Source: Pyrenopolyporus hunteri
Lineage: Eukaryota; Ascomycota; Sordariomycetes; Xylariales; Hypoxylaceae
Direction: 5' to 3'
DNA length: 64,000 nt
Assembly: GCA_902806595.1 (NCBI GenBank)
Contig: CADCXC010000018.1
Location: 62,001-126,000, forward strand
The notes under the pieces are model-generated. The model worked only from the letters and a program-made list of their open reading frames with translations, was not told where the DNA came from and ran no database searches. The translations under genes and the position numbers were made by a program. Below are positions 22,679 to 35,033 of this stretch, piece after piece (position 1 is the first letter of the stretch; the number at the start of each line of letters is the position of its first letter).

Positions 22679-25393
22679 ATGGAGAACGCGAACGGTTTCC
22701 CCAAATCTTCCGCCTCTCCTGGCCAAGACAAGAATGGCGAGGCACCACCAAAATATACAGAAGGAAACGCTGAACCAGCAACCAACGAGACTCCGCTCGT
22801 GCCTACCCTTGATAACTTGAATTCCGCTATAGAGTCCGTCAACTTACCATTTTGGACTACGAGCTTAACCGCTGATGCTTGCCTCGCGCATTTGAAGCTG
22901 CTCGCCGCTTTTCAGACCCTGAAGGAGGAAATCGGCTATACCGACGGTCTCTGGGGCCTCTTCGATAACCGCGTTCTCTCAGAAAAGGATAAAAAGTCCA
23001 AAGCCGCCGAGAAGGACGTGGAGCTTAAAGACGAGACCAAGAAGCGCTTGGCGGGACTCAGAGAGAAGCGGTGGGCTCTTTTCGTCGCGAGGGCGGTGGA
23101 CCGATACGAAGCCTGGTGGAGCAGGCTCTCTAAAAGCTATCTGACCGAGTATGAAATGCAAATCGACTCGGAAAGGTACAGTTCATTCATATCCGAGAGC
23201 CACCCTCTCGAATGGGCCGAAAGCATACTCCCGCCCCTAGGTACGCCCATACGATGACGGACTTATGCGGACTTATTGCTGACTAATACCTAGATGTCTT
23301 AATGGTATGGCACGCTCATATGCTCAATCCCAGAGCATATCTTGAGGACTGCATCTTATATTCGCTAAACGGTTTGTGGGTGGGTGGCATGCCGTGGAAG
23401 CTCATCAACGATGCGATTGATACCAATTTTAATTACCGTGTATCCAAGGACGCTAAATCCGTATGGGAAACCATCATCGGCCGTAAATGGGACAACGCCG
23501 ACGACCCGGCCACTAAGACGCTCGATTGCCCCAGCTGTTCTAGGACTCATGAAATACCGTGGACAACGTGCGGGCTACCCGAAAATCACGACGGACCCGA
23601 CCCCGGACTCCTCGGAAAGGGCTACGGAGACGGAAGCTTGACTTACGAGTGCTCTAAATGCGGAAGACTCATTACGAGAGAGTTCCTCGAAGTAGCTAGG
23701 TTCGTCAACGACGCTAGGCAGCTTCTAGTCCGCCATAGACCCATGCCGGGCACCATACTAGACAATGGGACGGGATTACCAAGGCGCGTCCCGGGTATCT
23801 CAGCCAACTACAGGCACGAACGCACGTTCCCAAACAGGTTGATCAGACGTCACCTCCGCGAGAAGATACCTGATCTAACTGCACGTGGCACGTCCCCCAC
23901 GCCGTCGATGAACGACGTCCGCCTTCTCATCGAGGCTACGTTGAAGGATCAGGCGGCCCTCGAGCATATCGAGCGTGTGACAGCACCAGAGTCGCGTAAG
24001 CGGTACCGCCTGGGTTCGGAGGCCCGAGCGCACACGAGGAAGATGATGTCGCGGTACTGGGGGAACCCCTCGCCGTTCGCCGTCGAGCTCGGTGGCGCCG
24101 TTCTCCGCCAGGGCGTATTCGCGGAGAAGATGAATAATGTATATTGTCCTATCTTTGCGGCAGATCTCCGTGTGTAAATCCATACCTAATCTTAGTCACA
24201 GATCGACTGGCTCCACAGCCCGGCAGCTCGTGAGACGATGTTGCGCCTAATCAAGAAATACGAGCGTTTCACAAAGATCATGGCGTTACACCCCAAGGAA
24301 ACCGCCGTCCCAACCCTCGACGTCGACTTGGCATGGCACACGCACCAGCTCACGCCCCCGATATACGCTCGGTGGATGTGCTCGAAGACGCGCCAGCTAA
24401 TCGACCACGACGACAAGATCGACGAGGACAGGCTTTCCGTCGCCTTCGAGCGGACCAGCAAGATATACCAGGAGATGTACGGCGAGGTTTACTCGGAGTG
24501 CACTTGCTGGTACTGCGAATCCATCCGGGCTGCCCATGTGTCTTCCATCGGCAGCGCGTTTCATATATCGAAGAACGAGAAGAGTACGTACTCCCACTTT
24601 TCTTTCCCGTTCGCCTTTCCTCTATCCCACACACCACCATCTATTCACAGGCCGCAGAATACCGTTGACCACATTTCGTCCCCTGCTCCCCTTATCGGAC
24701 CCCCTGCTATATACCTACCTAGGTATGTACCGAATACTAACACACACACCCTTAGTCTCCGAATCCTTCCACACGTCCGGCCAAGCATCCACGTGCCCCC
24801 CCAACAACAGCGCGCACATCTCAGCGCACAACTCCGTGCGCACGCTCTTCCAACCTCTCTCTTCATCCACTTCATCATCCTCCTCTTCCTCCTCCGCCTC
24901 CTCCCCCGCCGCCACGGTCCTAGCCCGCCTCCGCGCCGCCCACCGCGCCCACCTCGACCGGAGCTACGCGCGCGCCGCCCGCCGCGCCAAACGCAGGGGC
25001 CGCGACCTGCCTCCCCAAGACCATTACTACGCCCACGCCTGGGGCTTCCCGTACCTCCTCTACGGCCCCTTCGTCTGCCCCTCGTACTTCGCCCCCGCGT
25101 GCTATCCCGCCGGCGACCCCGGCACCATGATAGCGGGCCAGGGGGGCCACGGCGCCTGCGCGGCGGGGGCGTGCGGGATGGCGAGCGGTGGGTGCGCTGG
25201 GGGGTGTGGTGGTTGTGGTGGTGGGGGCTCGGTGAGTTTACTCTTTTTTGCTCTATGGAGTCTCGTATAGTGCTGCTTTATATAATGATATTAACATCTA
25301 TCCTCCTATTAGTGCGGCTCCTCGGGCCCGGCTTGCGGTGGCGGCGGCGGCTGCGGTGGAGGTGGGGGTGGTTGCGGCGGCTCTGGAAGCTGA
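22679..25393 (+). CDS. GRDP (DUF1399) family protein with Cys/Gly-rich tail (5 exons)
   Basis: Exons 22679-23240, 23294-24138, 24202-24583, 24756-25231 and 25313-25393 give 781 residues; the introns have GTACGC/GTATAT/GTACGT/GTGAGT donors. The family signature appears as ILPPLDVLMVWHAHMLNPRAY across intron 1 and again as PTLDVDLAWHTHQL in exon 3, the two copies of the conserved WH-H motif of glycine-rich domain proteins (DUF1399). A Cys pair region (CPSCS, CSKCG) lies between them. The C-terminus changes character: HISAHNSV, then a Ser run, an Arg-rich helix, and a tail of repeated CGG/CGGGG units completed by a 27-codon last exon that is almost wholly Gly and Cys. Plant relatives are linked to stress and RNA binding; fungal function is unknown. 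Intron 3 contains a TACCTAGGTA motif. Confidence 0.85.
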
Positions 25394-26514
25394 GGTATAT
25401 GCTTTTTTTCCTGCTATATTTCTGGATTTATATGCTATTTGTTTCTACTGTAAGCGGAGGAGTAAAGAGTTGATGGTTATTTTTCAAGTTGGTTCACTAT
25501 GGGAGGGTTGGGTCGAGTTGATAGCCCTGAGACGAGGAGGGTCATAATAGCCGGGTATGCTACACGCTGTGGCGCATCATGATTTCGGGGATGCAATGCT
25601 GGGTGGGACGTTTGGGTATAAGTCAGTTAGGTACGTAATTATGAGAATGATACCCTATGGTTTTATAAACTACTTTCATTCCCTCGGAATTGGTGGGACG
25701 TTTGAGTAGTGTGTTTATGGTGTGGGTTTAGGTGTTAGCAGGTTAGGTCGAATCAGTTAGTCAGTGCCCATGGCGTGGCCCTTCCCGTCCAGGTTATACT
25801 TCCCGTATCGCATTTGTGGTTTGACGATGGCTGGGGGGTATTGTTTTCAGGCGGGTTACTTACAGGGTCTTCTTCATGAAGGGGATTATGAACGGTCTCT
25901 ACTTACGTCGATATCTAACCCCCCTTATAATCAGTATCGTCGGGGAGGGAATGGCAGTTAGAATCGAAGAGAGACTCGGTCGTAGCTCCTATGCTGAATG
26001 AGCTTTCTAATCGTGGGACGGCAATTACTAGGCCTGTGGACTATATTCCAGCAGAGCCGACTTGGTTCGAAGGGGGCGTTGGTTCTGTGGCGAAGCGGCA
26101 CGCCAAGTATTCTTCCCATGCCCAGTAGGGCCGACGGGGATGACGAATGTCGCTCATATCCGTCACTTGTCGAGATTGTGAGACCCGGGCACGGGCTAGG
26201 CGCGGAGTGCCCGTTTCCGTGGCGTCTTTGAAGATGCGGATTCTTCCGGCTTATCCTTTTAATGGGTTCTGCCGTATTCGTTGGTCCAAGGCCCAGGCCA
26301 CAGATCGTAAATCGCGCGGGGAGGTCGGATGGGTCTATCTGGATCATAAGGTTCCCGTGTTCACTTTGGCTCACCGCGGGCCGGAACTATGGGTTCGCTG
26401 CTGACGACCTGGTTTACGGGTTGTAGCGCATAGATACGAGGAAACAACGCGCTGGTACCTGTGGATTAAATAGGTACCTATTTGGAGGAATCCGGCTCTC
26501 CGAGGAGAAGCCTG
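25394..26514. other. Intergenic, no gene seen
   Basis: Only short frames with random composition. This is the flank between the GRDP gene and the inverted-repeat element. Confidence 0.55.
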
Positions 26515-27123
26515 CCACGCCGGACCATAAGCAATTTTTCCGCCAAACCGCCAATTCAAAGAATTTCCAGATGTCAGACCCACTTTAATTACAGGGGTAC
26601 GCTAAAGTTATAGGGCTTATAGCGCTATTCTTCTCTTACTTTCAGGGCATCTCATTGTACCTAGGTACCTCGCGATTATGTAATCCAGTATTCAAAAAAG
26701 TACGTACCAAAGCATTACTCAATTACCTACCTACCTAGGTACCTACCTTACCTACCTACCTTACTTACCCACGTACGCATTATTCAATTACAACCTGTCG
26801 AATAGCGACAATCCTATGCGATTAAATATAGTAATCGCTTCAATTAATAATTAATCCTATTTAGAAAGAGGTAGGTTTTAAATGGCTCAGTGGTGTTGCG
26901 TAAGTGTAATAAGTGTGTAAAACGCGTAAGGTTTATGCGACGAGTTTTATAGCGGTATTGAGCGCTATAAGCCCTATATTTACAGGGAGATTTAGTGGTT
27001 GTATGCGCTGTAAGCCCTATAGCTTTAGCGCACCCCTGTAATTAAAGTGGGTCTTCAACTTGAATTTCTAGAAATTCTTTGAATTGGCGGTTTGGCGGAA
27101 ATTTTGCTTATGGTCCGGCGTGG
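26515..27123. mobile_element. MITE-like non-coding element with long terminal inverted repeats
   Basis: The left arm (26515-26634) and the right arm (27008-27123) are inverted copies. Both contain, reading inward, CCACGCCGGACCATAAGC, TTTCCGCCAAACCGCCAATT, CAAAGAATTTC, GACCCACTTTAATTACAGGGG, then CGCTAAAG-TATAGGGCTTA and CAGCGC or TAGCGC. Arms are about 110-120 bp and differ by scattered substitutions and a small indel. A further inverted copy of the inner TATAGGGCTTATAGCGCT lies at 26960-26978. The 370-bp centre is AT-rich, contains TACCTAGGTA repeats and has no ORF. Structure fits a miniature inverted-repeat element mobilised by a transposase elsewhere; target-site duplication is not clear by eye. 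Confidence 0.75.
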
Positions 27124-28452
27124 GCTGCTGAAGAATTGCCTCACAGTATACCATTCCGTCTCTTTAATTGGCTCGCTGCGAGGTTGGAGGCTTCATGCTA
27201 ATGCAGCCTTGCGCCACGCATGGTGCGCTGGGAGAACTTAGCAAGATATTTCACCGTCAGGTATCTGCGTCTGGGATTGTAGATGAATTGTCATATAGCG
27301 ATTATCGCCAGAGAGGGTTAAAAAAGCTGTATGTTTCCTAGCGGGCAGGTCTCCTTTCGTGCGGCGTGCGTTTCTATATATCTATAAGAGTAAGCCCATC
27401 AGGACAACGAGAACGTATAACCACCCCAGTAATCTGATGTTGGCCTTTTGCGAAAAGAAATCAAGATTCACGGCCGGTATACAACATAATTCTTAACAGA
27501 TCTATTCCAGGAATCCACCTTATTAACATTTTATACCCAACATAATCGATTCAGCCTCATACCAAACGGTCGTTTGTGAATAAAAAGGGGTATAAGCGCT
27601 GACGGCCCGGTCTGAAACGGGCCAGCTGTCTAACCGGCGTGCTGTGATGTTGCAAAGATGGTCCGTGCACTTTAGTTGTAATTGAGCTCTCAACGAAAAT
27701 TTCTCTCCAGTCATTCTCCGACCGTCCTAATTCAACTTCCTTATTTACGATATCGAAGGTTTCGCGCCATCGTCCAGTTGGCTATATGATGGAATATAGA
27801 AGTAAAATATACCAAACAGGTTTGTATCGTTTCGTCCTTGTTCTGTTCCCTTTTATATACGCAGCGAGACCCTATTCCAGCCACTCGAATTATCCCACGA
27901 GTCTTTCACCCGAATGATCTTACTGCCGTGATGCGTCTTGCGTCGTGGTCCTGAGAGGGCTTGGAGATACGGAGCGGACGGTGCTTCGCGTCGTTCGCAA
28001 GCCAAAATCGTTGCAAGAATAAAACCAAATATGGACCATCATAGTCCACGCTCATCTTGTGCTCGCGGGTACAGCGTTCCACATGAGCGAGGCTCCTAGA
28101 GCTCCGACATTTCGGCTATCCTGTTCCTCTCAGCCCGCAGAGTCTGCGTCTAGCTCCCATTGGGTTCACGCCGACGGTGACCCCCGCCTCTCCGAGCGCA
28201 TCTCATTCGTCACCCTAACATCGGGTCGTTGGACGACGTCACTCCACATGGGGTCATTCCCACCACTGTAACTAAAGCACTACGTCTTACATGTGCAATT
28301 GAGCTCTTTACGTGCCATTCCTCGAATGTTTATGGGATTCGATCCGTCTGTCAAACCCGGATAGCGACCGTAGTATTATTCAGTGCTACGGTCTCTATTT
28401 CTTGTCGTTTCTCTCTACGATATAGTCAGCTACCGACTCTAATAAATCTTTA
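27124..28452. other. 5' flank of malic enzyme gene, no gene seen
   Basis: About 1.3 kb without a convincing frame. It presumably contains the malic enzyme promoter; no specific site is assigned. Confidence 0.55.
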
Positions 28453-30665
28453 ATGTATCTTGCCCGTCCGTTCTTACGAACGCTGGGACGCCATAACCCC
28501 AATCACGTAGCATTATCTACTACATCCAAGATGCCGGCGAATACCAAGTCCAAGTTTTCACATCTCCCGCTTAGCACGAGCGGTCCGATAGAATGTGCTG
28601 TGTCTGGAACCGTCTTATTGAACACCCCGTACTTCAATCGCGGCTCTGCGCACTCGGCCGAAGAGAGGCGCGAGTTCAATCTCACGGGTCTACTACCTAC
28701 TAGTATCCAAACTCTCGAACAGCAGGTAGAGCGCGCGTACCAGCAGTACTCTTCTAGACACGATAACCTAGCAAAGAACACGTTCCTCACATCGCTCAAG
28801 GAGCAGAACTTGGTCTTGTATTTCAAGGTAACATATTCCGTACCCCGCAAACCCGCTGCTTGTCGGCTTTCAAACCTATATCTGAGATCTTGATTGACGA
28901 AGCTCTATCTCGGTCCTCTGTTCTAATACCTCATAGCTTCTACAAGATCATATGAAGGAGATGTTTAGCGTCGTATATACCCCAACTGAAGGTGACGCGA
29001 TCCAGAATTTCTCCCGCCTATTCAGACGTCCTGAGGGGTGCTTCCTCAATATCAACGACATCGACAGAGTCTCACATGATCTAGCTCAATGGGGAAAGCC
29101 TGAGGACATCGATTATATTGTTGTTTCAGGTATGGCTCCGGGACTGGGGAAGGAGACGTCCTATCCCCATGCTAGTATCGTATCATACTAAAAGGACTTA
29201 GACGGCGAGGAGATCCTTGGCATAGGGGACCAGGGCGTGGGCGGAATCCTCATCTCGGTTGCAAAGCTCGTTCTTACCACTCTCTGCGCCGGGATCCATC
29301 CTAATCGAACTCTACCGGTTGTATTAGATTGTGGTACAGACAATGAGAACCTTCTCAATGATGACTTGTATCTCGGTCTGCGCCAGAAACGGGAACGAGG
29401 GGAGAAATATGACAAGTTTGTTGATACTTTCGTCAAGTCCGCCCGCAAGCTGTTCCCTCGAGCCTATATCCACTTCGAGGATTTCGGGCTCACGAATGGT
29501 AAGCCTTTTCGAGGTAATAGGAGGCTGTAAGCTAAAATGGGATCAGCGCGTCGTATTCTGGATCACTATCGGCCTGAGATACCTTGCTTCAACGACGACG
29601 TCCAAGGCACCGGATGCGTGACGCTGGCCGCCATCATGGCTGGGCTGCATGTTAGCAAGCAGAAACTGCAGGATATTAAGATGGTTGTCTTTGGCGCGGG
29701 AACCGCCGGTGTCGGTATCGCCGATCAGGTTCGCGACGCTATCGCCACCGAGAAAGGGATCAGCAAGGACGAGGCGGCAAAGCAGATTTGGTGAGTGCAA
29801 ACCCGAGTTATAAACGCACCCGTCCCAATATACGTACTTCTATACTAAACTCCTCCCTCCCCCTAGGCTAATCGACAAGCCCGGTCTTCTCACAACCCAA
29901 GCCGAACTAGACCACGGCCAACAAGCCTACGCCAAAGACGCATCCGCGTGGGACGGCAAGGACAGGTCACTCCTCTCCGTGATCAAGGAAGTCCGCCCCA
30001 ACGTACTCGTCGGCACCTCCACGGTACCCAAATCCTTCACCGAAGAAGTCATCAAGGAAATGGCCAAGGGCGCCCCGCGGCCTGTCATCCTCCCCCTCTC
30101 GAACCCGACGCGGCTGCACGAAGCCGTGCCGGCCGACATCCTCAGCTGGACGTCGGGCCGGGCCCTCGTGGCCACGGGCTCGCCCTTCGAGCCCGTGACG
30201 GGGCCCTGGGGGCCCGACGGGTCGGACGTGCGCGTCGAGGTCGCCGAGTGCAACAACTCGGTGGTGTTCCCCGGGATCGGGCTGGGCGCGGTGCTCGCGC
30301 GCGCGTCCCGGGTCACGGACGGGATGCTCGTCGCCGCGGTCCGCGGCGTCGCGGCCCTGAGCCCCGCGCTGCTCGACGGCGACACCGCCCCGCTGCTCCC
30401 CGGCGTCGAGCACGTGCGCCGCGTGAGCGTGCGCGTCGCCCGCGAGGTCGTGCGCGCCGCCGTGCGGGACGGCGTCGCCACCGAGCGGGATATTCCCGTC
30501 GACGACGAGGAGGTCCTGGACGAGTGGATCCGCGAGCAGATGTGGGACCCTGTGTACAGGCCCCTCAAGCGCGTCGAGCCCGCGGGCGCGAGCCGTGCGG
30601 CAAAGGCCGAATTGAAGGTCGTGGGTAGCTTGGAGAATGTGGAGGATAAGGCTGCTAGGGAGTAG
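28453..30665 (+). CDS. Malic enzyme (5 exons), probable mitochondrial form
   Basis: Exons 28453-28827, 28937-29129, 29202-29498, 29547-29790 and 29867-30665 give 635 residues. Malic enzyme decarboxylates L-malate to pyruvate, making NADH or NADPH. Seen: LLQDHMKEMF and YTPTEGDA (Tyr139, general-acid position), GIGDQGVGG, the metal-binding HFEDFG, the signature FNDDVQGTG at 303-311, the dinucleotide fold GAGTAG at 338-343 and LSNPT in the second Rossmann part. The first ATG gives an Arg-rich start (MYLARPFLRTLGRHN) without acidic residues for about 40 residues, like a mitochondrial presequence. A second in-frame ATG at 28531 would give a cytosolic form. All donors fit GT-consensus. The 3' half of the last exon is very GC-rich. 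NAD or NADP preference is not decided. Confidence 0.92.
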
Positions 30666-31322
30666 GGTGCCTGGGTAGGTAGGTAGCTACTGATTGCTGC
30701 GCCTTGGGCAGGGTGTGTGTTGGGTTGGCTCGGGTTTTGCGTGCCCTGTTAGATAGGCGGGAGTGCTATTGTCCCGGTGGTTGTAAAGTAGCTTCGAGGA
30801 GATATACATATATGTTGATGTGGGTAGTTGTATATGGAGGGTTGCAAAATATACGTTCCGTTGATATGTTTTCTAGAGTCTCTCTTGGTCTTGCTAGAAT
30901 TGTAGGTTCTTATTATTAAGAAAGCCAAAGTGTAAAGAGTTACTATCCAGATAATACCCAGGAGGTTCAAAGCTATCTCGGCCAAGCTTTTCAAGCTTAT
31001 TCGATGTCATATAACTAAGATCTATATTACATCCATTTCAGATATAGCCCACCTCCAGCAATATCAAAGTATATATCATGAATTATTGCATTTCTTCTAG
31101 ATGAAGTAACTACGTCGGGTAAATAACTCCAAGTAAAGCGAAAAAAAAGAAAAATAGGCAAACAGATTCGACCCGGCAACTCCATTGAAAGCAGCAGGAG
31201 GAAGCATTATCGCCAACTAACGAGCCATTTACTTACACGCGTCCGCTCGTACTATTTCCCTTTCCGCCCCCCGAGTCCCCATCATATCACATCGAGCTAG
31301 GTTGGATTGAAGTCAAATATGA
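30666..31322. other. Convergent 3' spacer
   Basis: 657 bp between the converging malic enzyme and Mtc1 genes. It has an A-rich run near 31140 and no gene. Confidence 0.6.
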
Positions 31323-32975
31323 TTAGATCAAGCCGGCCCTCGCCGCCTCGCCGCCGCCCTCCTGGATGATCGTCTCGACCTTCTGCTTCCCCTTCCCGAG
31401 GCCTCCCTCGCCGACGCCCATCCGGCGAGCCACGTACCGCTGGGCGACGACGCCGATGCTCAAGCTCAGCGTCTCCTCGACCCACTCGGCGACCCATTCG
31501 CGCGGGTCCACGCCGCCGCTCTCCACGATCTCGCGGATCTCGTCCGGCACGTTGGCGCCCTCGAGGCCGGGCTGGTCGCTCTCGCCGCTGGCGGGCGTCA
31601 GCGGGGTCGGCGCGTCCAGCCAGTGGATCCACTTGGCGGGGATGTGCTGGCTCACGGTGCTGTAGACGATGTCGTGGATCGGGTCGAGGACGTAGATGGC
31701 GAAGCAGACCTGGGGGTCGGCGGCGCTGTCGTCGGCCACGGCGCTGGACTCCTTCTCGGCTTCGCCCGCCGTGCTACCGGCGAAGAGCGCTGGGTCCGCG
31801 TCCACGATGATGGGCTGGACTGCGAGGAAGATGTCGCTGGTTCGCACCGGGTTTTCCTCGCTCACAGGCTCTAGAGCGCGCTTCTGCGCCTCAGAAACGC
31901 CGCCGCTAGCCGCGAAGTAATCGTGAGCGTAGCTCTCGGCGCTGACGCGGCAAAGCTTCGTCCCCTCGACTAGGCCCTTAACAGCTCCGAGATCGCGCGG
32001 CGAGTCGACTTGCCTCCACCAAGGACCATCCCTCCAGCCAGCAGAGCTCGAGGATCCCTTGTAGTAGGCGTCCGAGGATCGCCGGGCGGTGTTCTCGTGG
32101 CCTCGCTGGATGACGAGGAGATCACCGCCCTCGACCTGGGACATGACCCGGCTGAAGACCTCGTGAATAAGCGGATCGAGCGACGGGTAGCCGACGATAT
32201 CGTGGGTGATGTGGATGAGCAGACGTTCATGCGAGGAAATAGGCGGGGCGAGCGTATGTAGAATATTGGCGAAGGTCGGGAGGGCACGGTGGCGGATGCC
32301 GTCACCTATAATCCCAATTGTGAGTTTAATGTCATGCCGCACACCGTCATATAGAATATCGTATTAAGTAAACGTACCTAGGCCTTTGAGAGCTCCTACG
32401 TTTCCTCTAACTTGGTCGGCCCATTTCTTCGCTTCTTCATTTTGCTGAATTTCCTTGTACGCAGCCTCGGCTTGCTTCATGGCTGCATTTGCTGTGGCGC
32501 TGGCCGTTGCAAACAGCCCACCCCACCAGCCGCCTCCACTAGCAGCCTGCGCCGTCTCTTCTACTGAGCCCATCTTCTCGGCATCCTGGAGATCTGAGCC
32601 GGTGGCGCTCGGGGTAAAGCTGGCGTGGAGGGAGCGGGCGCTGTCGGCGGACTTGCGTGCGACGTTGGCTGGCTTGTCTTCGGAGCGTCGAGCGGCGCCG
32701 GGCGGAGGTGTTGCTGTGCTGGTGCGTTTAACGGGAGCCTTGGAGGCAGATGTCTCTTTGACGCGAGGCGTGTGTGGTCGGGCAGTTTCTTCGCCGTCGA
32801 GCTCGTTCTCTAGTTCGGCGAGTCCAGGTATATCTTTCTCTAGCTTTCCACCCCGAGTCTTAGACGGAGCCGGCTTAGATTTACCAGTAGGCTTCTTAAC
32901 TACAGTCTCGTCGATCCCCTCAAAGAGCTCGTTCATCTCCTCGTCGGCAGACGCCTTTGACCGCTTCGCCGCCAT
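31323..32975 (-). CDS. MTC1: Maintenance of telomere capping protein 1-like (2 exons)
   Basis: Exons 32378-32975 and 31323-32305 (72-nt intron) give 526 residues. The N-terminus MAAKRSKASADEEMNELFEGID and the following basic, Ser/Pro-rich linker, then GGWWGGLFATASATANAAMKQAEAAY with KWADQVRGNVGALKGLGDGI, match the fungal Mtc1 (DUF5427) family. The second half has the conserved PTFANILHTLAPPISSHERL, HDIVGYPSLDPLI and a C-terminal WIHWLD segment. Yeast Mtc1 is a cytoplasmic/Golgi-vesicle protein found in genetic screens with telomere-capping mutants; its biochemical role is unclear. It shares a 2-kb divergent flank with the AT-hook gene. Confidence 0.85.
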
Positions 32976-35033
32976 TTTGATGGATATCGTACTTAGGCGG
33001 AATCTTTATTCAAAGAGAATCTCTAGTAGTTGCGATCTAGGGACAGAGATGGTAAATAGCTGATAGGCGGCTTATCGTGGACAGGAATAGGCTACTAGAA
33101 GCTACCGCAGCGCTAGCCAGAGGTAACACACTACTCAACTATGATTCGCTGTAGCCCTGTACATATGCTGGATATATGCGGTGCCGCGGGGGAACCAATG
33201 GCTTCGCCGGATTCGACTGCAACTAGATCTAGGGATACTCGCCGGTAGACTTAACAAAAAAGCTATTTCGACCAACCAATAAGAAATCTGCTACTGCGAA
33301 GTTCGAACAGAGCACGATTTAGTAGAGGGTGGAGAGATGGAAGATTCAATATAGCATCTGGCATGTGAGAGTATGGTTCGGATTGGGCTTGAGCAGCGGA
33401 GATTCGATAAGGGTCTCGGGAGACAAAAACGGGAAGACGAAACGGGAGACGGGGAAAGCTTTGATCAGGTTCCCAACTGTCGTCACCAGACGGGGCCGAC
33501 GGACCAGTGGCATTTACGCACGGGCCATCGCCTACAGGTACCTTCTTATGCAAAGTACCTACCTAGGTACCTAGGTACTTGCCTATGTACATGCGTACTA
33601 TGGGTAGGTACGCAGGTACTTTAATAATTACGAGTACGTATTTATATATATGTACCTGCCTATATATATTATGTACCCATCAGGCCTAATGCAGTAAGCT
33701 GGGGATACGTTAGATTCTTGATCAAAATACTTTGGTACTTGGCTAATGTACATCTTGCGTGTAGTGTGTGTGATCTCCCGTAGGTTCTACAGGGGCTGCA
33801 AGGGCTGTCAATCCCAAATGCGGCCTAGAAGGGGATTTCAGCTGGTTCGTGTTGTCCTATTGGCTGGAAGCCCTTGCGTAAAATCAAATCAAGTGGGACG
33901 GGTGTGGTGGCTGGTGCCTCCAAATCGGGATCACATCTGTGGCTAGTACGTATTGAATGTACCCAAGTACCGGCCCAAACCTCGAGAAATTAGCAGTGCA
34001 CCTACCTAAGTAAGGTAAGAATAAGGTTGGCAGCAGTCACCACCAGCAACGGAGACTGAGCACTCCTCGTAGAATGGCAGGAGCAGGTGGCCTACAACGA
34101 CTTCTTTCACTCTACTTCCCAATATCGACAGTTGATAGAGTTTTCTTCTCATCGGCCGCAACTGATTCTTTTTAAAGGTACGTACCAGTCGCTGCTGATT
34201 TTACAATTCGTCCCCGACCTGCCCGTCGCATAAAAACTCCCATCCACTTTCTCTCTCCCACAAGTCAGCTCCTTTCATCAACCTTTTTTTCTTACCACGT
34301 CTCTTACGCATTCCCAGTCGTCCACTCTTCTGCATTCTACACCAAACTACTGTGACCAGTACACCTACTGACAAACCAGTTTTCCAGCGAAAGTTGGAGT
34401 CGATATTCAAAAGTGTTCTTGAACCTGTCTTTACTTGACCTGATTACTGTACAAATATCTTCAACATCTGTCGGTTGCGACTGTCCCTGCGTCTCCCTCC
34501 GGCAGCCAGCAATTCATTCCCGGGACTCGTACAATTCTTAATTATCGCCTCGCGAGGCCTTTTACTCTCTGATACCCCTTCTTACCCTCATTACCCTCGT
34601 TACCTCCCTCTATTTACCCTCTTACCTCTTATTATTTACCTTACACGGGGTACCTACTACACCCATATTACTTTCTCCCGCTACAAGCTTTGCGCCTGGT
34701 TAACCAGCAACCGCCTACCGTCAACCGTCAAGCGGCAACCAGCAACTATCAACCCTCGACGACGCGTAGCGAAGAAAATTGACTTGGCACTAATAGGAAT
34801 TGTATTTCCCATCTGCCAATTTACAAAGTTTTGTTCACCTATCCCACAACCTTATCAATTCTACAACTACGCGCTCGGCCGTCGCCATACTGAGCCTTTC
34901 CCCACTTACATAATCTCCGACCCAAAACTTCTTTCACCTCTTACTTCACACATACCCACTCGTCCTCACTTATACATACAACCAATCCCACATACACACA
35001 CCTACTTCGAATCTCGCCTATAGAGATTTCGCC
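32976..35033. other. Divergent intergenic; CT-rich leader before the AT-hook gene
   Basis: Contains a dense patch of TACCTAGGTAC-type repeats and related TA-rich sequence (about 33548-33690). From about 34230 to 35033 the + strand is strongly pyrimidine-rich (CTTCTC, TACCCTC, CCCACAC), typical of fungal promoters and long 5' leaders. A frame there (34475-35023) lacks an ATG start and is not counted as a gene. Confidence 0.5.

Noticed and set aside
24238..25473. Continuous 411-codon frame through the third GRDP exon
   Set aside because: Past 24583 it becomes Pro/Arg/His-rich and out of family; the GTACGT donor and the acceptor at 24755 restore conserved-looking GRDP sequence in another frame.
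4018..32975. Telomere-capping gene pair (RTC1 and MTC1) as a functional cluster
   Set aside because: The names come from yeast genetic screens; the proteins act in TORC1 signalling and vesicle traffic, lie 23 kb apart and show no shared regulation.
34475..35023. 182-codon frame immediately upstream of the AT-hook gene
   Set aside because: Starts at a TTG, not ATG, lies in a CT-rich leader and translates to low-complexity Pro/Tyr/Leu sequence.
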